Assembly: GCA_035610835.1 (NCBI GenBank) | Contig: CM069449.1 | Span: 43,358,768-43,422,767, forward strand | Direction of reading: 5' to 3' | DNA length: 64,000 bases | From: Ophiura sarsii | Lineage: Eukaryota; Echinodermata; Ophiuroidea; Amphilepidida; Ophiuridae | Part shown: positions 29,001 through 44,000 of the stretch, piece by piece | How the letters are laid out: the number at the start of each line of letters is the position of its first letter | How positions within the stretch are numbered: the stretch's first letter is position 1 | Program-made: the position numbers and the translations under genes | Notes under the pieces: model-generated | Told to the model about the DNA's origin: nothing | Database searches by the model: none | Seen by the model: only the letters and a program-made list of their open reading frames with translations

Positions 29001-32000
29001 AGGTTATCCTTAAAATTGTCACATTTCAAAGTTTGAGTTGCATAACTCCAATGGTTCTTATTTTAGAAGCACGAGGTCACAGGAATTGTGGCCATTGAGA
29101 AGTACACAAACTTGCTGGTGGTTAACCACCTCTGGCAGTAATTCACCACATTTTAGCCTATTATTTCTAAATGGAACATTTCTTGCTCCTAAGATTTTAC
29201 AGACATAATGAGAAAAATATGGGGATTCTTCTGATGTCAAAATATCCTGATGTGAAAAAAAATGTATAGCCCCAAAAAAGTCATCGGAACATAACACCTT
29301 TAATATTAGTAAGGCGCTTTTTCATCTAGATCATAGTGCATGTGACACAGACACAAATTAGCTTAGAAAAAGGTAAAAGGTGAGTCCTAAGATTACTATG
29401 AAACTGAGCGATATTGCCAGTTTCTGTTATAGTACGAGGGAGATTGTACCATAACTGTGGACCAGCTACACTGAACGATTTCTGACCCAAGACCTTGTTC
29501 GTTCTAGGAACATTCAGGCGGGTTAAGTCATGAGCAGACCAGGGAGTTAACAGCAGATTTGTCAGATTATGAGGTGCAGTATTGTTCATGCATTGAAAGG
29601 CAAAAAAGACTAAAGAGCTTTAAATTGAATCCTGTTCCATGGGTAGCCAGTGGAGTTCATTAAGAGTTGGGGCAGGGATGTGCAACTCAAAATTGCCATT
29701 CAGAAGCTTCTTCATCTGGGAGCTTTAACTTTTGTGTGAGCATATCTTAGTGGCGCTGTAGCGCTGTCTGTCGTCTGCTTATGTATAGACTTTCATTAAG
29801 TCTGTCAGACACGAGCAACAACGTATGGTGTATATTTTAAAGGGAAGTGACAAACTGAGCTAAAAATGCATAAACAAACAATTAAATGTGATTTAAACAT
29901 ATTTATAGGGTGGTAAAACCCTGCAGCACGTAAGGTTTTTATGATTATTTTCGAAACGGCACAATTTTCCAGGATTTTCCCCAACAGTTCTGTGTAAACT
30001 TCAATTAAATCTATACCTGAGCAGACGACAAACAGCGCCATCAAGACTGTGCTCACTCAAAGGTTAATGAGCTCAATAGCTTAGAAAACGTGACCTGTTA
30101 TTTACGTACGCTCAGTATAGGACTTTTCTATCGCAAACTTGGGGTAATATGATCTCTCGTATGGAACATACCAACAGCATTGTTCTGCAATGCAATCTGT
30201 GTGCTCTGTGCAATTAGACCATTTCTTATTGAGATTTGAAAACTTCGGGAAAACAGGTCACGCGGACTAGGTGCGTAGGCTGCGTAATGGAAGTGGTTGA
30301 AATGCATTCATAGCATTGGTTGTCCACTTAGTGCTTTACTATGTTTACATACAAGCGTACACCCATGAGAAGTATATAACTAGTAGCGAGACAACTTTGT
30401 TTTTATCAACAATGGCATCGCAACTTCAAAATTCATCGAGCTGAAGGTAAAATGTGAAGGTATTACCCCAAATCTCTTTTATCTCACCGTTTTTCTTACT
30501 GAAACACTGCAAAATACAACTTTGTGAGGAAGACAATCTCTCACCAAAAACTTCGGGAAAACAGGTCACGCGGACTAGGTGCGTACGCTGTGTAATGGAA
30601 GTGGTTGAAATGCATTCATAGCATTGGTTGTCCACTTAGTGCTTTACTATGTTTACATACAAGCGTACACCCATGAGAAGTATATATAACTAGTAGCGAG
30701 ACAACTTTGTTTTTATCAACAATGGCATCGCAACTTCAAAATTCATCGAGCTGAAGGTAAAATGTGAAGGTATTACCCCGAATCTCTTTTATCTCACCGT
30801 TTTTCTTACTGAAACACTGCAAAATACAACTTTGTGAGGAAGACAATCTCTCACCAAAAACTTCGGGAAAACAGGTCACGCGGACTAGGTGCGTACGCTG
30901 CGTAATGGAAGTGGTTGAAATGCATTCATAGCATTGGTTGTCCACTTAGTGCTTTACTATGTTTACATACAAGCGTACACCCATGAGAAGTATATATAAC
31001 TAGTAGCGAGACAATTTTGTTTTTATCAACAATAGCGTCGCAACTTCAAAATTCATCGAGCTGAAGGTAAAATGTGAAGGTATTACCCAAAATCTCTTTT
31101 ACCTCACCGTCTTTCTTACTGAAACACTGCAAAATACAACTTTGTGAGGAAGACAATCTCTCACTAACACCAGGGCAATCCACACTCGAGTATTAAAGAC
31201 ATCAGGTGAAACACGTTTGTTTTTCTGCCGTGCAGATGACTCACGAGTCATCAAACTGATGCCAAAACACTAGGCTAATCAGAAACATTCAGAACCGATG
31301 GAATATTTTCTGATTTGAAATGGTCTATTTATGTCCGTAGCGCTATATTGAGAATAAGATACAGCCCTGACGACTTTATCAAGGTATATCTTTATTATCA
31401 AGATATTTCTTAACTGGAAATGTGTTGAGGCGAGATATTTGTTTAGTCATAGTCTTAATTGCATCAAACATTATGCCCAAGTTCCAAGCAGATTTGTGTC
31501 GGTTTAATAGGTGCATCACCAATTGACAGTGACACAGGTAGTAATTTTTGAAGGAAATACGGTGATCCAAGCAAAATGAACTATGGTTTTACGCTCGTCT
31601 AATTGTAACTTGTACAAGTCAACCAATATTGAACTTCAGAAATACACAGTTGTAGCTTTTCGATAGCTTGGTGCCTTGTACCACGTTATTGGGGGTCACA
31701 AGAACAGTACAACTTTGTGCCCTTCAGGGCTGGAACTTCATATTTTTGTCAACCAGCCAGTTTGCCAGGTAACATACAAAAATACCTGCCCAACAGAAAT
31801 TCCACCAGCCAGTGTAACTCCCTTATACTGTGAGTTTGAAAATTGTTACCCGTCAGTTGGGCGGGTACTTTTGTATGGTCACCTGCCCAACGCAAAAGTT
31901 ACCCGTTATGGGCGGGCGGGGGCGCTATTTCCAGGCCTGCTTCTTATACAGCATCACTGGTTACCCATTCTTCAAGGATTCAATTCAAGACTCTACTGCT

Positions 32001-34955
32001 CACATGGAAATCACTTAACGGACCTGCGTCATCTTATATTAACCAGCTTCTTAATGCTTTTAAAGTCTTAAAACATAATTGTTCCAATTTGCATACAATT
32101 TTTAAGTGTATTTTATGTTTTTTCTTTGTGCTGTTGTTTTTAGGGTCATATTCCATATTTTGTATTTTTCCCCTCACTTTTCAGGTGATATGCTCGGAAT
32201 AGGCTGCCTTGATAGATGGCACTTCATAATTGTATACATTATTATTGTCTCGTCTGATATATATCAGGATGAGACTATACTGTACTCAATATTTCTGTCT
32301 GTCCATCGTCTGGCATCCTAAAGATGACTTTTGTATGTCCATTTTTAGGTCGTCTGTAGGCTGCATCCCTCATAGTCAGTCAGTCAGTCTGTCCAAGTGT
32401 CAAACTTTTGGTATACATGAAGTCATGTACAATTGTGATCATTCTTTATTGTCATTAACAAGGATAGGAGACTATGTTTCCTTTCCTGATAATGGAAGAC
32501 TTTTATCAGACATGTCTGTATTTTTGTCTGTCCGTTTTCATCTATATCTTGATAAACACACAGCCACAAAGTCCCCCCCTTTTGATGTGCTGCATCAAAT
32601 ATATCTCAAATAATAAAGGATAAGAGTTCACAATAAGTATTAACACTTTCAACACGGCTATTATAGTTTTACCATTATATAAAATCAGATTTTTCAGAAA
32701 CCTTTCGCAATGTTCAAAGTCTATCTCAAGGTTTACTGAACCAATACTAGGCATGTTTGTACTTATCTCCATGCGTTTCTTATGGTGATTCCAAATATGG
32801 TAATGAAATTCATAATTTTGACATTTTTGAAACATTATGTGAATTTTTGGATTGTCGTCTGCCGACGCCTGCCGCGTGGAAAGTGTTAAGTCGACTTTAG
32901 CATTAGTAATTACTACTTGATACCATATGAATGATATCCATCAAAGCAAGCAGCTGCCAGCTTTGTGGTTTGAGAACCAACATTCTTTTATTTTTTCATG
33001 ATAAAATGTCCCCCCAACCATCTGCTGCTGCTAAAAATACTGATCTACTCATTACTAACATGTCATCAGACTCTATAGCGCAAGCAGGCGAGATGTGCTG
33101 TTTGAGAACCGCCTTGTTGATTGTTATTATTTCTAACCAAAAATGTGTCATCTCACAACAAGTAAAATAGACTTAAAAATTGGTCCATTTGAAAAGTTGG
33201 AAGACCAATTGTAACCATTATTATGTTTTGAGGTGTCCAAGTGTGGTATAATATTGGATCCAAAACATAATAATGATAACATTGGATGATTTGGCCCAAT
33301 TTGTATTGGTCTCGCTATGAGTTTTAAAATATTGGACCCGACTGCATCTCGCCCCCATATTTTTAAAAACTAATAGCTCGACCAATACATATGGGCTCAA
33401 TCTATCCAATTTTATACCAAACCAATCCCAAAAATTGTGTTGTTTTGATTGATTGTAGCAGCACCGGAAGGACTGGTAGTTTTTTATTTTATTTCTGAAA
33501 GACGAAGAGAAAAAAAATGAAATGGATACAGTAGACCAACGCACGGTTTTACCATTAGGCCAAACAAAAAAGGTGTTGTGTCGTAGCCGTAACAAAGAGT
33601 TCAAAAATAAGGCACGCAGGGTGGGATTTTTTTCTTTTCCTATAAAATCAATATGATTTTTTTAAAGTGCATTGCTCCAAAAAGAGTCAATAAAATCACA
33701 CAACTGTATCTTAATTGACACAGATAACTATTTGTCTTGTTTTTAATTTTGTCATTTTGTCTTTCCCGTTTTCTTTAAAATCAACAACTATATAATACAG
33801 TTATGAGAAAACAAGTTCATTCGCAAAAAAATTATTGCATTTTTTCCCCTTTCGCATTATCTTCTTTATTCCTTCAATTTTTCTTAACAAATTAGGGTAG
33901 AGAAAAACCACTTAAGGGTTTTTTTCTGCTCATATTTACTTTTTTCCTCTCCAATTGTTATACCCCTTAAAATGAAATTTTGATTTATGTTTAGCATTTA
34001 AGTGTCCATATATTGAATGTATAATTGTTTAAACATTGAATGATTGAACGATTGATTGATTGCTTGATTAATATTTTCAATTTGTAAATCACTTAGCTAA
34101 TTCATTTTATTTCTGTGGTCAAATAAGATTGCATTTTTCATCGAACTCGTCACAAATTAAATTAAACTTAGAAACATTGTATTTCAATGGAACAGATATC
34201 CCCATATTGAAGGGAGAATCTCAATTTCAGGAATTTTTGTGTCAAAATGTACCCAGTTTTATTTATTTTCAGGCTGTTTTAAGGCAGTTTTGCCCAAAGT
34301 TATCAGGAATCTTTCTCAAGTTCAGGATTTATGAGTGGTATTTGACAGCGATCTCTAATGGTTTTAACCTCCTGACCTGCCTATCTAACAGTGTTTATGA
34401 TTGATTAATTACAAGATATACTCATTTGAATAACCAATTGAAATACTGCTTCTAAAATATTTAACTCCCAATCTTGATCAGGTTTACAATAATTCTAACC
34501 TGACTGGCATCGCTGATGATTTTAACTTATTCTTGTTTGATATCACTAGGTAATGGACAATTACAAGGAGGGTCGTCGTCGTCTCACCAAAAATTCACAA
34601 AAGTAAAAAAACAACCCCAAAACAAGCGCCTGTCCGACCAGTTACTTAACTGAGAGGTCCGTTTTCCCGCAGATCAGGGTTTTTTGTCACCTGACTGGCA
34701 TCGCAGATGATTTTAACTTATTCTTATTTGTTATCACTAGGTAATGGACAATTACAAGGAGGGTCGTCGTCTTGGTAAGCCAGCAAACTGTCCCGATGCT
34801 GTCTACAAGATTATGGAGCATTGCTGGTTACATGTACCACAGAGCAGGCCGCAGTGTAAATGTATACTGAGAGATATGAACACCATCCTTATGAGTAAGT
34901 ATGCATGATAACTTTTGTGCGTTTACGATGGGGGGCAGGACCAGTGGCGTCACTA

Positions 34956-35004
<49 letters not shown>

Positions 35005-38000
35005 TAGGGGTAAAATGTGCCCCCAGTTACAACCATTTCCCCATTGCCCCCCAGTCAGCTCAAGCCACACCACATCCCCCCCAAAAAAACCCACTTGAAA
35101 ATGTTGACTTTTAATGTCAAAATTACTTAAACAGTTTCCCCACCTCTCCCCACCCCCACCTCTCCCCACCCCAAACCACCCCTGTTTTGATGCTGGTGCT
35201 GCCACTGAGCAGGACTCTCAACAATTTGCCATTTGTGAGTTCTTTTCTGGATGAAAATGTCCAAACAGACCAAACGCATCCATAGGGATAAAAAAACATG
35301 TTATATGGGTCTGACCAACCCATTGGTTTAATTCAAGGTGTTTTTTTCTTCACCTTATGGTTATCAACATTAATGTTTTATGTTCTTTTTTGATGTAGTC
35401 TGCTTATAAGGATAATGGAATGGAAAGCCTTAGAATCCTCACGATCCTTGTGTCCTTCCAACTGTTTTTAGAATTTATAGCACATGATGACAAGCACATA
35501 AAATTTGAATTTAGATATTTTTCTTTTCATGTTCATATTTTTTAGATACTTTTTTCAAAAGTTTTTTTTGAAAATTGTTAAAATTGTGTGAAAATTGTTG
35601 ACATTTTTTAGATAACTTTTGAAAAATATTTGACATGATGTGAAACTTCTTTTAATGTTTGGAAAATTGTTGAATAGGTTTTTTGTCACCTAATGGTTAT
35701 CAACATTTATGTGTTATGTTCTTTTTGACGTGTTATAAGGATAATGGAATCAAACCCATGTATTACGAGCCTGAGAATCCACACGATCCTCATGTCCTGT
35801 CATCTGTTTTCAGAATTTATAGCACACGAGCGATCAAGTACATTGACCTCTATACATTGATTTGGAGCCTGCCCTCTTACGACCAATATTGTCTAAAAAA
35901 TTATATTCCCGCGGCGTTGTCACGTGACCAACTTGTTGACAACCTGAAGCCAGGTTTTGCCCATGGATACCAGAGGCTATAGGGTGTCTGCGCATGCTGG
36001 GGGTCTAGAAACTACTGCATGGATGTCGTCCGGTGTTTTTACCGAAAACCCAAACTAAATTGATCAAAAACTAAAAAAGATATGAACAATCTAATTTTGC
36101 CCTATAAAAGTCCAATCCCGCGAAGAATTATTTGTTTACTTTATAGAAATTGAGTAATTTTCTTTGTTTCCGGATCTAGCTGCAATGATTAAATGATATC
36201 TTCAAACTCTTTATAGTATCACTGCCACCAGTGCAAAATATCTTAGCAAAGGGAAATCATTTAGCAACACAAATTTGCGTTTGAATTCACCACCGATTTC
36301 AAGCTTTTATAAACTAAGATTTTTTAAGGTGCGTGAAACAATGCCTAGGAAATTCCTTTTTTATCATATTTTTGTACGTATTTTTCACAAAAACCTTGCT
36401 AAATCGTCAACTAGATCGGTGAATGAAGACATGTGTAAAGTATCAGCACCCTGTGCGCATAACAGTTTCTATACGACCTTTGAGGTCACATCTCATTAAG
36501 GGGGCGCACCACCAAATCACTCCGCATTTATGTAATAACGCAATTCGGTTAATGAAGTTCTAACATTGAAGTCACGATTTTAATAAGAAGATAGGCTTGA
36601 AATTGCACGATATTCGGCAATATGATTGAGATATAAGTTAAGATTATATAACCAACAAATCATACTATTTTGAAAACGTTAAGCTAAAATAGGCACGCGG
36701 ATGTACACGACAGCCGATACCCAAATATGAGTGATGTGTATCATTGAAAATAGGGTTGCGGCGCTATTTGTCGCTGTAGCGGGAAAAGTCAAGGGATAGG
36801 ACCATGTTTTGACCGGTGATTTAGAGAGTTGAGATAATTTTCCGTATTTTGAGAGCAAACAGTGTCTCTCAAGTACTGCAGAATATTTCAAAATATGACC
36901 ATGAAAATGACTCTAAACACGTCTGAAAATGCGCCGCGTATAATTTACGGAGTGTCCCACGCATAAATATTCAACAGGGTTTTCCAAATTTTGGTAAAAT
37001 ATTCAAAAAATTGAAGACAAATGCTTGAATTTGATATCAAACACTATATCTCAAGTTTTGCAGAAAGCGCCACAATAGCACCGTGAACATGACTGTCAAC
37101 ACTCAATTTTCATGAAGCGTATATTTGGTGGTGCGCCCCCTTATAAGAGGGCTTTTGCAGCGCAGTTTTATAGAAATTCATATTTTATCCACTAAATTAT
37201 GGGCTTTAGGGATCTATTTTCATCCATCCGTTACCTAACAAAAAGTGGTGTGCCGAAGTAAAATACTCTGAAACAGTGTGCATATTGAATTTAAATTTGT
37301 AAAATCTATCAAACAAAGGTTTCACTGCATCACTTGCTCAGTCAAACACATATTTTGATCGCCAGTACACTATGTATGTAGCTTATAAACTATCTATAGG
37401 ACTAGTGAAAATGTCTACAAGAAAACGAAAACTCGTATGGTTCAATTAGATAGGCCTCCTGAATGAAAGAACAGCCATATGTAGGGAGGCGTGGGGCCAG
37501 AGGAGCAGTTGTGTGTGGGGGGGGGGGGGGGGGGCGGGGGGCAAGGAGGCGGTTCCTTGAAAGTCGCCAATGTTTTGACAGGGGGAGGGTGTATCGCCGC
37601 GATCTTAACTAGGCATATACAGTGCTAATCACAAATCCGACATGGGCCCAACTTAAACCCTAAACTCATAACCCTTGGCGCATATACTCATTATGAGTTA
37701 CCCATTATTACACCCCCCCCCCCTGGCATAAACCCATAACCCATAATTTTTACCCTATCCCTAACCCTAACCCTAACCCTAACCCTAACCCTAACCTAAC
37801 CCTAACCCGAACTCATGACCCTAACCCTAACCCATAGCTCTAACCCTAACCCTATAACCCTAATCCTATGACCTTATCCAACCCTAATCCTAACCCTAAT
37901 CTTAACCTTACTCGGACCTCTAACCCTAAACACTAACCCTACTCTAATCCTCTTATTGTATTGTGTTTATAGCAATTCAACCGATATCAACGCCGGGCCA

Positions 38001-41000
38001 AGGAGTCATGTCAGGCTGTCTCCCGTTGTCCGATCCCCCACCCACCGCTGCCACCAGTGTATAGTAACCTATCCCTAATGTAGTCTACATTACTTCGATA
38101 TATTAAACTTTCTAAGTTATGCCGACTTATTAATAATCTCGTAACGCTCACTCATAAGCGTATGTCTAACCGCGCCATCAACTCGGCGTTGTATAATACG
38201 CAAAGGCGCGTTGCGTAGGTGACACAACGCATGCCCGCTTCAGTTATATTTAGAACCTGAATTACGTTTATTAATCATTATTAGGTAAGGTCTATGGCCT
38301 ATTTACTATATAAATAACATGTTAAAACATGATTTTTACAAGTGACATTTACAGAAATAATTAGCATGATCTCTATCTCAGTGTGTGTCACGTCAACCAG
38401 ACATGAATTGAGTCAAAATCGTATCACTTTGTCCTCAGAAGGTTAAGCTATGTACTGTAGACAAGAAACTACGACACACAGCCAATTTGTAAACTTTACT
38501 CACAACTTTAATGATATGTGGGATGAGCTGGAGTAGTCAAAGCATCACTGCCTGATGCACACAACTGAAATAAGTATTTATCTTCTTTCATAGAAGTAGT
38601 AACAATATTATACCATGCTTTATACACCATGCATTAGAAAAAAATACACCATGCCTTAGTCAAGAATACACCATGCTTTTTAGTCAACAAAAAATGTAAG
38701 CCTATCCTACGTTAAGTAGGACGAGGATCTGGATCCGGACCACGATTTGGAAGGGATCAATTTCCCCGAATGGAGCAACTCGAGCCCTCCACAAATTCAC
38801 AGGCAAAACCATTGAAACGAGCATAACAAATATGGTCCAGATCCTTATCCCCCTAAAAAAACTGCCCTACCCTTTACACCCAAAAAAACAAACCAAAAAA
38901 CCTGCCAGTCATCGGCCGAGTCCGGCTCAGACCCAAGCCAGCAAAAAAAAATCAGGTCTTATAATGCCTGAACGACCCAAACAACTCCTCCAATATGAAT
39001 AACTGGGTGGGTTGGGTGGGATTTTTACCATGCACCTATGACTACTCCAACAAGACATTGACCCAAAGCCAAAAAGAGCGCGACATCATGCCAACTACTC
39101 GAACTACACGCCACCTGATTGGACGAGCCTAGGCATGAATACTAATATGGCCAATCACAAATTAAGATAGGGAGACCAAGGCCACAGCTGCAACCACAAT
39201 TGGTATGAGTGCCGATAAGGACCGAGGCAGGGCAATTTTATTTAATGGCCATCCCCCCTCCGAAATTTCAAACCAAAGCAAAAATCCAAAACAGGGAAAC
39301 CTCATGAAGACAAAATCGCCTTTGATTAGATGGGACTAATAAAAACCGGAATTATGGAGTGTAATATTGTGTTGCTTTATTTTTGATAGACCATGCGTAC
39401 CCAACGGTAACATTACAAAGTTTTGATCAAATTTATTTTAGAAGAAATAAAAAATAAACAAACAGTATTTATGTTTTAAAAATGGACGGACAACATATGT
39501 TTGAAGATTGATCTAATGTCGATTTTGATATGTCAAAGCATGCATATGTTTTTAAATGAATTCGATTTGTTAAGTAAATAAGATAACAGCCTGCTTGTTA
39601 AATTATTGCTATTTTGGGGGGAAAATACCGATCTTTAAATGGATGTAGTTTTAAAAGTAGTGCATGAAATTTGATGAAATTTGATGTGTATTGTTTAGAA
39701 TTGTGTTGGTAACAATATGAAAGAGATGAAATTGTCAAAATATAAAATTATGGTGGTTCTAAGGGGGCGCACCACCAAATCACTCCGCATTTATGTAATA
39801 ACGCAATTCGGTTAATGAAGTTCTAACATTGAAGTCACGATTTTAATAAGAAGATAGGCTTGAAATTGCACGATATTCGGCAATATGATTGAGATATAAG
39901 TTAAGATTATATAACCAACAAATCATACTATTTTGAAAACGTTAAGCTAAAATAGGCACGCGGATGTTCACGACAGCCGATACCCAAATATGAGTGATGT
40001 GTATCATTGAAAATAGGGTTGCGGCGCTATTTGTCGCTGTAGCGGGAAAAGTCAAGGGATAGGACCATGTTTTGACCGGTGATTTAGAGAGTTGAGATAA
40101 TTTTCCGTATTTTGAGAGCAAACAGTGTCTCTCAAGTACTGCAGAATATTTCAAAATATGACCATGAAAATGACTCTAAACACGTCTGAAAATGCGCCGC
40201 GTATAATTTACGGAGTGTCCCACGCATAAATATTCAACAGGGTTTTCCAAATTTTGGTAAAATATTCAAAAAATTGAAGACAAATGCTTGAATTTGATAT
40301 CAAACACTATATCTCAAGTTTTGCAGAAAGCGCCACAATAGCACCGTGAACATGACTGTCAACACTCAATTTTCATGAAGCGTATATTTGGTGGTGCGCC
40401 CCCTTAATTATTAGGTCGTCCGTAGGAAGAGACCTTATGGCAGCATCCTTCGTGTGTAGTCTGTGTGTGTGTCAACAATTTGGTATACACTTTTTTTGGT
40501 ATACACTTTTTTTGGTATACACTTTTTGTTTTGTCCATTTCTTTTCCATACAATGTCCAATTGCAATCAAACTTCGGTCATAGATGCAACATGGGAACCT
40601 TCATATGTTAATGAGGTCAAAGGTCACATACCAAGGTCAAAGGTCATCCGAGGTCAAGATGTATATGTAAAAGTGGCTGCATATGTAAAATTGATTACAT
40701 TTGTCCATTTCTTTTCCATACAATGACCAATTGTAACCAAACTTTGGTCATAGATACAACATGGAAACCTTCATATGTTAATGAGGTCAAAGGTCACATA
40801 CCAAGGTCAAAGGTCATCTGAGGTCAAGATGTAAATGTAGAAATGGCTGCATATGTAAAATTGATTACATTTTTCCATTTCTTTTCCATACAATGTCCAA
40901 TTGCAATCAAACTTCGGTCATAGATGCAACATGGGATCCTTCATATGTTAATGAGGTCAAAGGTCACATACCAAGGTCAAAGGTCATCCGAGGTCAAGCT

Positions 41001-44000
41001 GCATATGTAAAATTGATTACATTTGTCCATTTCTTTTCCATACAATGACCAATTGTAACCTAACTTTGGTCATAGATACAACATGGAAACCTTCATATGT
41101 TAATGAGGTCAAAGGTCACATACCAAGGTCAAAGGTCATCTGAGGTCAAGATGTAAATGTAGAAATGGCTGCATATGTAAAATTGATTACATTTTTCCAT
41201 TTCTTTTCCATACAATGACCAATTGCAACCAAACTTCAGTCATAGATACAACATGGAAACCCGCATATGTTAATGAGGTCAAAGGTCGCATAGAAAGGTC
41301 AAAGGTCATCTGAGGTCAAGATGTAAAATTTAGTACACTTTTTTTTTGTCTCTTGTTCATTTTTCCATACAATGACCAATTGCAACCAAACTTGGGTCAC
41401 GGATGCAACATGGAAACATTCATATGTTAATTAGGTCAAAGGTCACATACCAAGGTCAAAGGTCATATGAGGTCAAGATGTAAAATTAGCTGCATATGTA
41501 AAATTAATTACATTTAAACAGGTGAAGTACAATTGCAACCAAACTCCAGGATGTTTATTTTATTTTTTATATCCTGGATCCGCTAGTGGTCTAACCTCTT
41601 TCTTTCTAGATGCCTGTGGTTTGAGATCCACCTTGTTTTTAATCTACCCATATAAACGGACGACCTATTTGGGACCGCTGTCCCTATTTTAAATTTTTTA
41701 TTGACGAAATTTCTTCGAAAATCGAACCCGGAAATAGCCATTCCTGAGCTAAAATATTTACTTTCTCGATCTAGCTGCGTACAAATGTATCAATAATATC
41801 CATATTTATAGTTTTCTTAGTCAAACAAATCCAAACATGATTAATTACGAAATCATTAAAGTCGTATAAATGATGGATGAATGAGGTGGGTTTATATCGG
41901 GCTCACTCAGTTTTGACCAGGTTTCGGCGGGACTGACGGCCGATGTCTGTGGGGTTTTAAAAATGGCGTCGCGCTAGATTTCGTCGCCCGTGATAAAATA
42001 ATTTCCTCTGCGATTTTAATTAGCAAATGAACTCATCAAGGAAATTTGTCTATTTTAATGTAGAAAAATGATTTGTTTAACGAATATATACCGTTTAACT
42101 GGTTTTGGAATGAATTTAATCCGTAAAATCCTTGATTCCAAATTTAAGCTTTTTTGATCGTGTCGTATTGTAAAATGTGTGTTTTAACTGGATGTACCAT
42201 GCACATTCAAGTTTTCATTATGGATCATTGACCAAGCTAGCTAGCTCTGAATCTTAGCTCTCTGTATGAGACCTAGCTATGAAATGAAAGCGTATAACTC
42301 ACCGTCATTTTCAATATTTGCATTTTTTCTAAATTTAAGTGAAAGTACGTAATGGACGGTGAAACAGGCTCATATGGGGCTATGAATGAATGATAAAATG
42401 AGGCCATATCCATACCTTTTTATTATGTAAAATGAAAGTCAAGCAAAAGAATCAAATCAACCACACACTTTTTACTCTATGTACATTTTATTAAAGATAA
42501 AAATAAAGATATGTATATACAATATGTACACTATATATTTTGTTAGAATCCATCTTATTATATACAAGTGCTTGTAATTCATTCAATAATCAATATTGCT
42601 GTATTCACAAGGTTCTAAATTAATAAATGAAAAGGCAAATTATGAACAGTTGAAAGTCCCCATTGTTTCTGCACTACTTATTATATTGGGCGACAATAAA
42701 AAGAAACCTGTTCTACGGGAAAATGGACGTCTCATGTTAGGCCGGTCAGTTAAGAGTTTTTTTCATTTTCTTATCCTTTTTCAAAATAAACATGAAATAT
42801 AACAAAATCTATAAAAATAGAGCTCTGTCACTTGAAACGCACCAATAAAAAAAAAGAAGATCGACACTTTCAATGTCAACCAGGCTCGTCCGTCCGTAGA
42901 ACAAGGTTTGTTTTTCATCGACTTGGTCCAATTATTTTCTAAAAATTATGCCTCGCATATAAATATGCTAGGTTTTACACACCCAATTTCCCACTAAACC
43001 GCACATTTCTGATAAGTTTGGCATTCATTCTGAGCATGTTTGAATTCCATTGTATTATTCTATCCTGGCCTAAAATAAATGTTTGCATGTTTTACCTGAT
43101 CTATTTAAATTTACATGATGCTCAATATTTGAAAGCCATGAATTTCTGTGAATTTACAAGATTTGAAAAACACAATTTTAAAATAAGGTTAAAAAAGGAA
43201 GGGTCCCACAAGCACAACATTGTACATTACATGTAAACAAAATAACTATCGAGGTCAACTTTTGTAATTATATAGAACAAAACACCACACTTATGAAAAA
43301 ACGAATAAAAGCTGCCATCCCTCAACATGCAATTCCGGGTGTCGATGACCTCAAAATTGTGCATGTGCATTGTATGTTGAGAGATGGCAATTTTAATTAT
43401 TTTTTAAGACTATGATGTTTTGTTCTGTATTAGTGTCGCAATTTCGACTCGATAAATATTTTTCTAACAAATAATGCTCAATGTTGTGCTTGCGAGACCC
43501 CATTAACGTGGTATGTTACAATTCACTCTTTAGTCTTTCATGCTGATACCATGTACCACTGTACAAAACAGCTTGTGTGTGCAGATTTATTCAAGGGGGG
43601 GGGGGGGGGGGGGGGGGGAGAACATGTCACCGAGAGTATCTATCCAGGGGGAGACTCACATAAGAGCAAGCCTACCAAACAAGTTGTGCTGTCGCGCCAT
43701 TAACAATTGCCGCTTTATCGGATTTTGCGTCTGGATAAACATGTAGTCGGCTTTATTCATGTAAGGATGGATGCTCTCTGTGACATGTTCACTCAACATC
43801 CCTACAGTGTACAAGCGGCGTGCTTGTCTTGGGATTTCACACGTTAGTAGGTGAAATTTCCTGATCAGTGATTGGTCTGGAAATGCAACTGGAAACCACT
43901 TTCCATAGTCAGTGCAGTACTGTTTGAGTTTATTTATTTCATGGGAACACAGTGGAGAATTCCTATTGTACAGATGGTAGCATAGAGAGAACTTGTGAAA

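Noticed and set aside
30426..30945. Repeated 69-residue - strand frame in the 310-base units
   Set aside because: It is repeated only because the DNA unit is; no conservation beyond that and no start or splice context.
34828..35205. 125-residue - strand frame with a proline run
   Set aside because: The proline run is the poly-G tract read backwards and the rest overlaps a JAK exon.
35683..35982. Alternative linker exon reading [10 protein letters not shown]
   Set aside because: The acceptor AG is lost, the acidic run is absent and downstream sequence is non-coding; treated as a dead copy.
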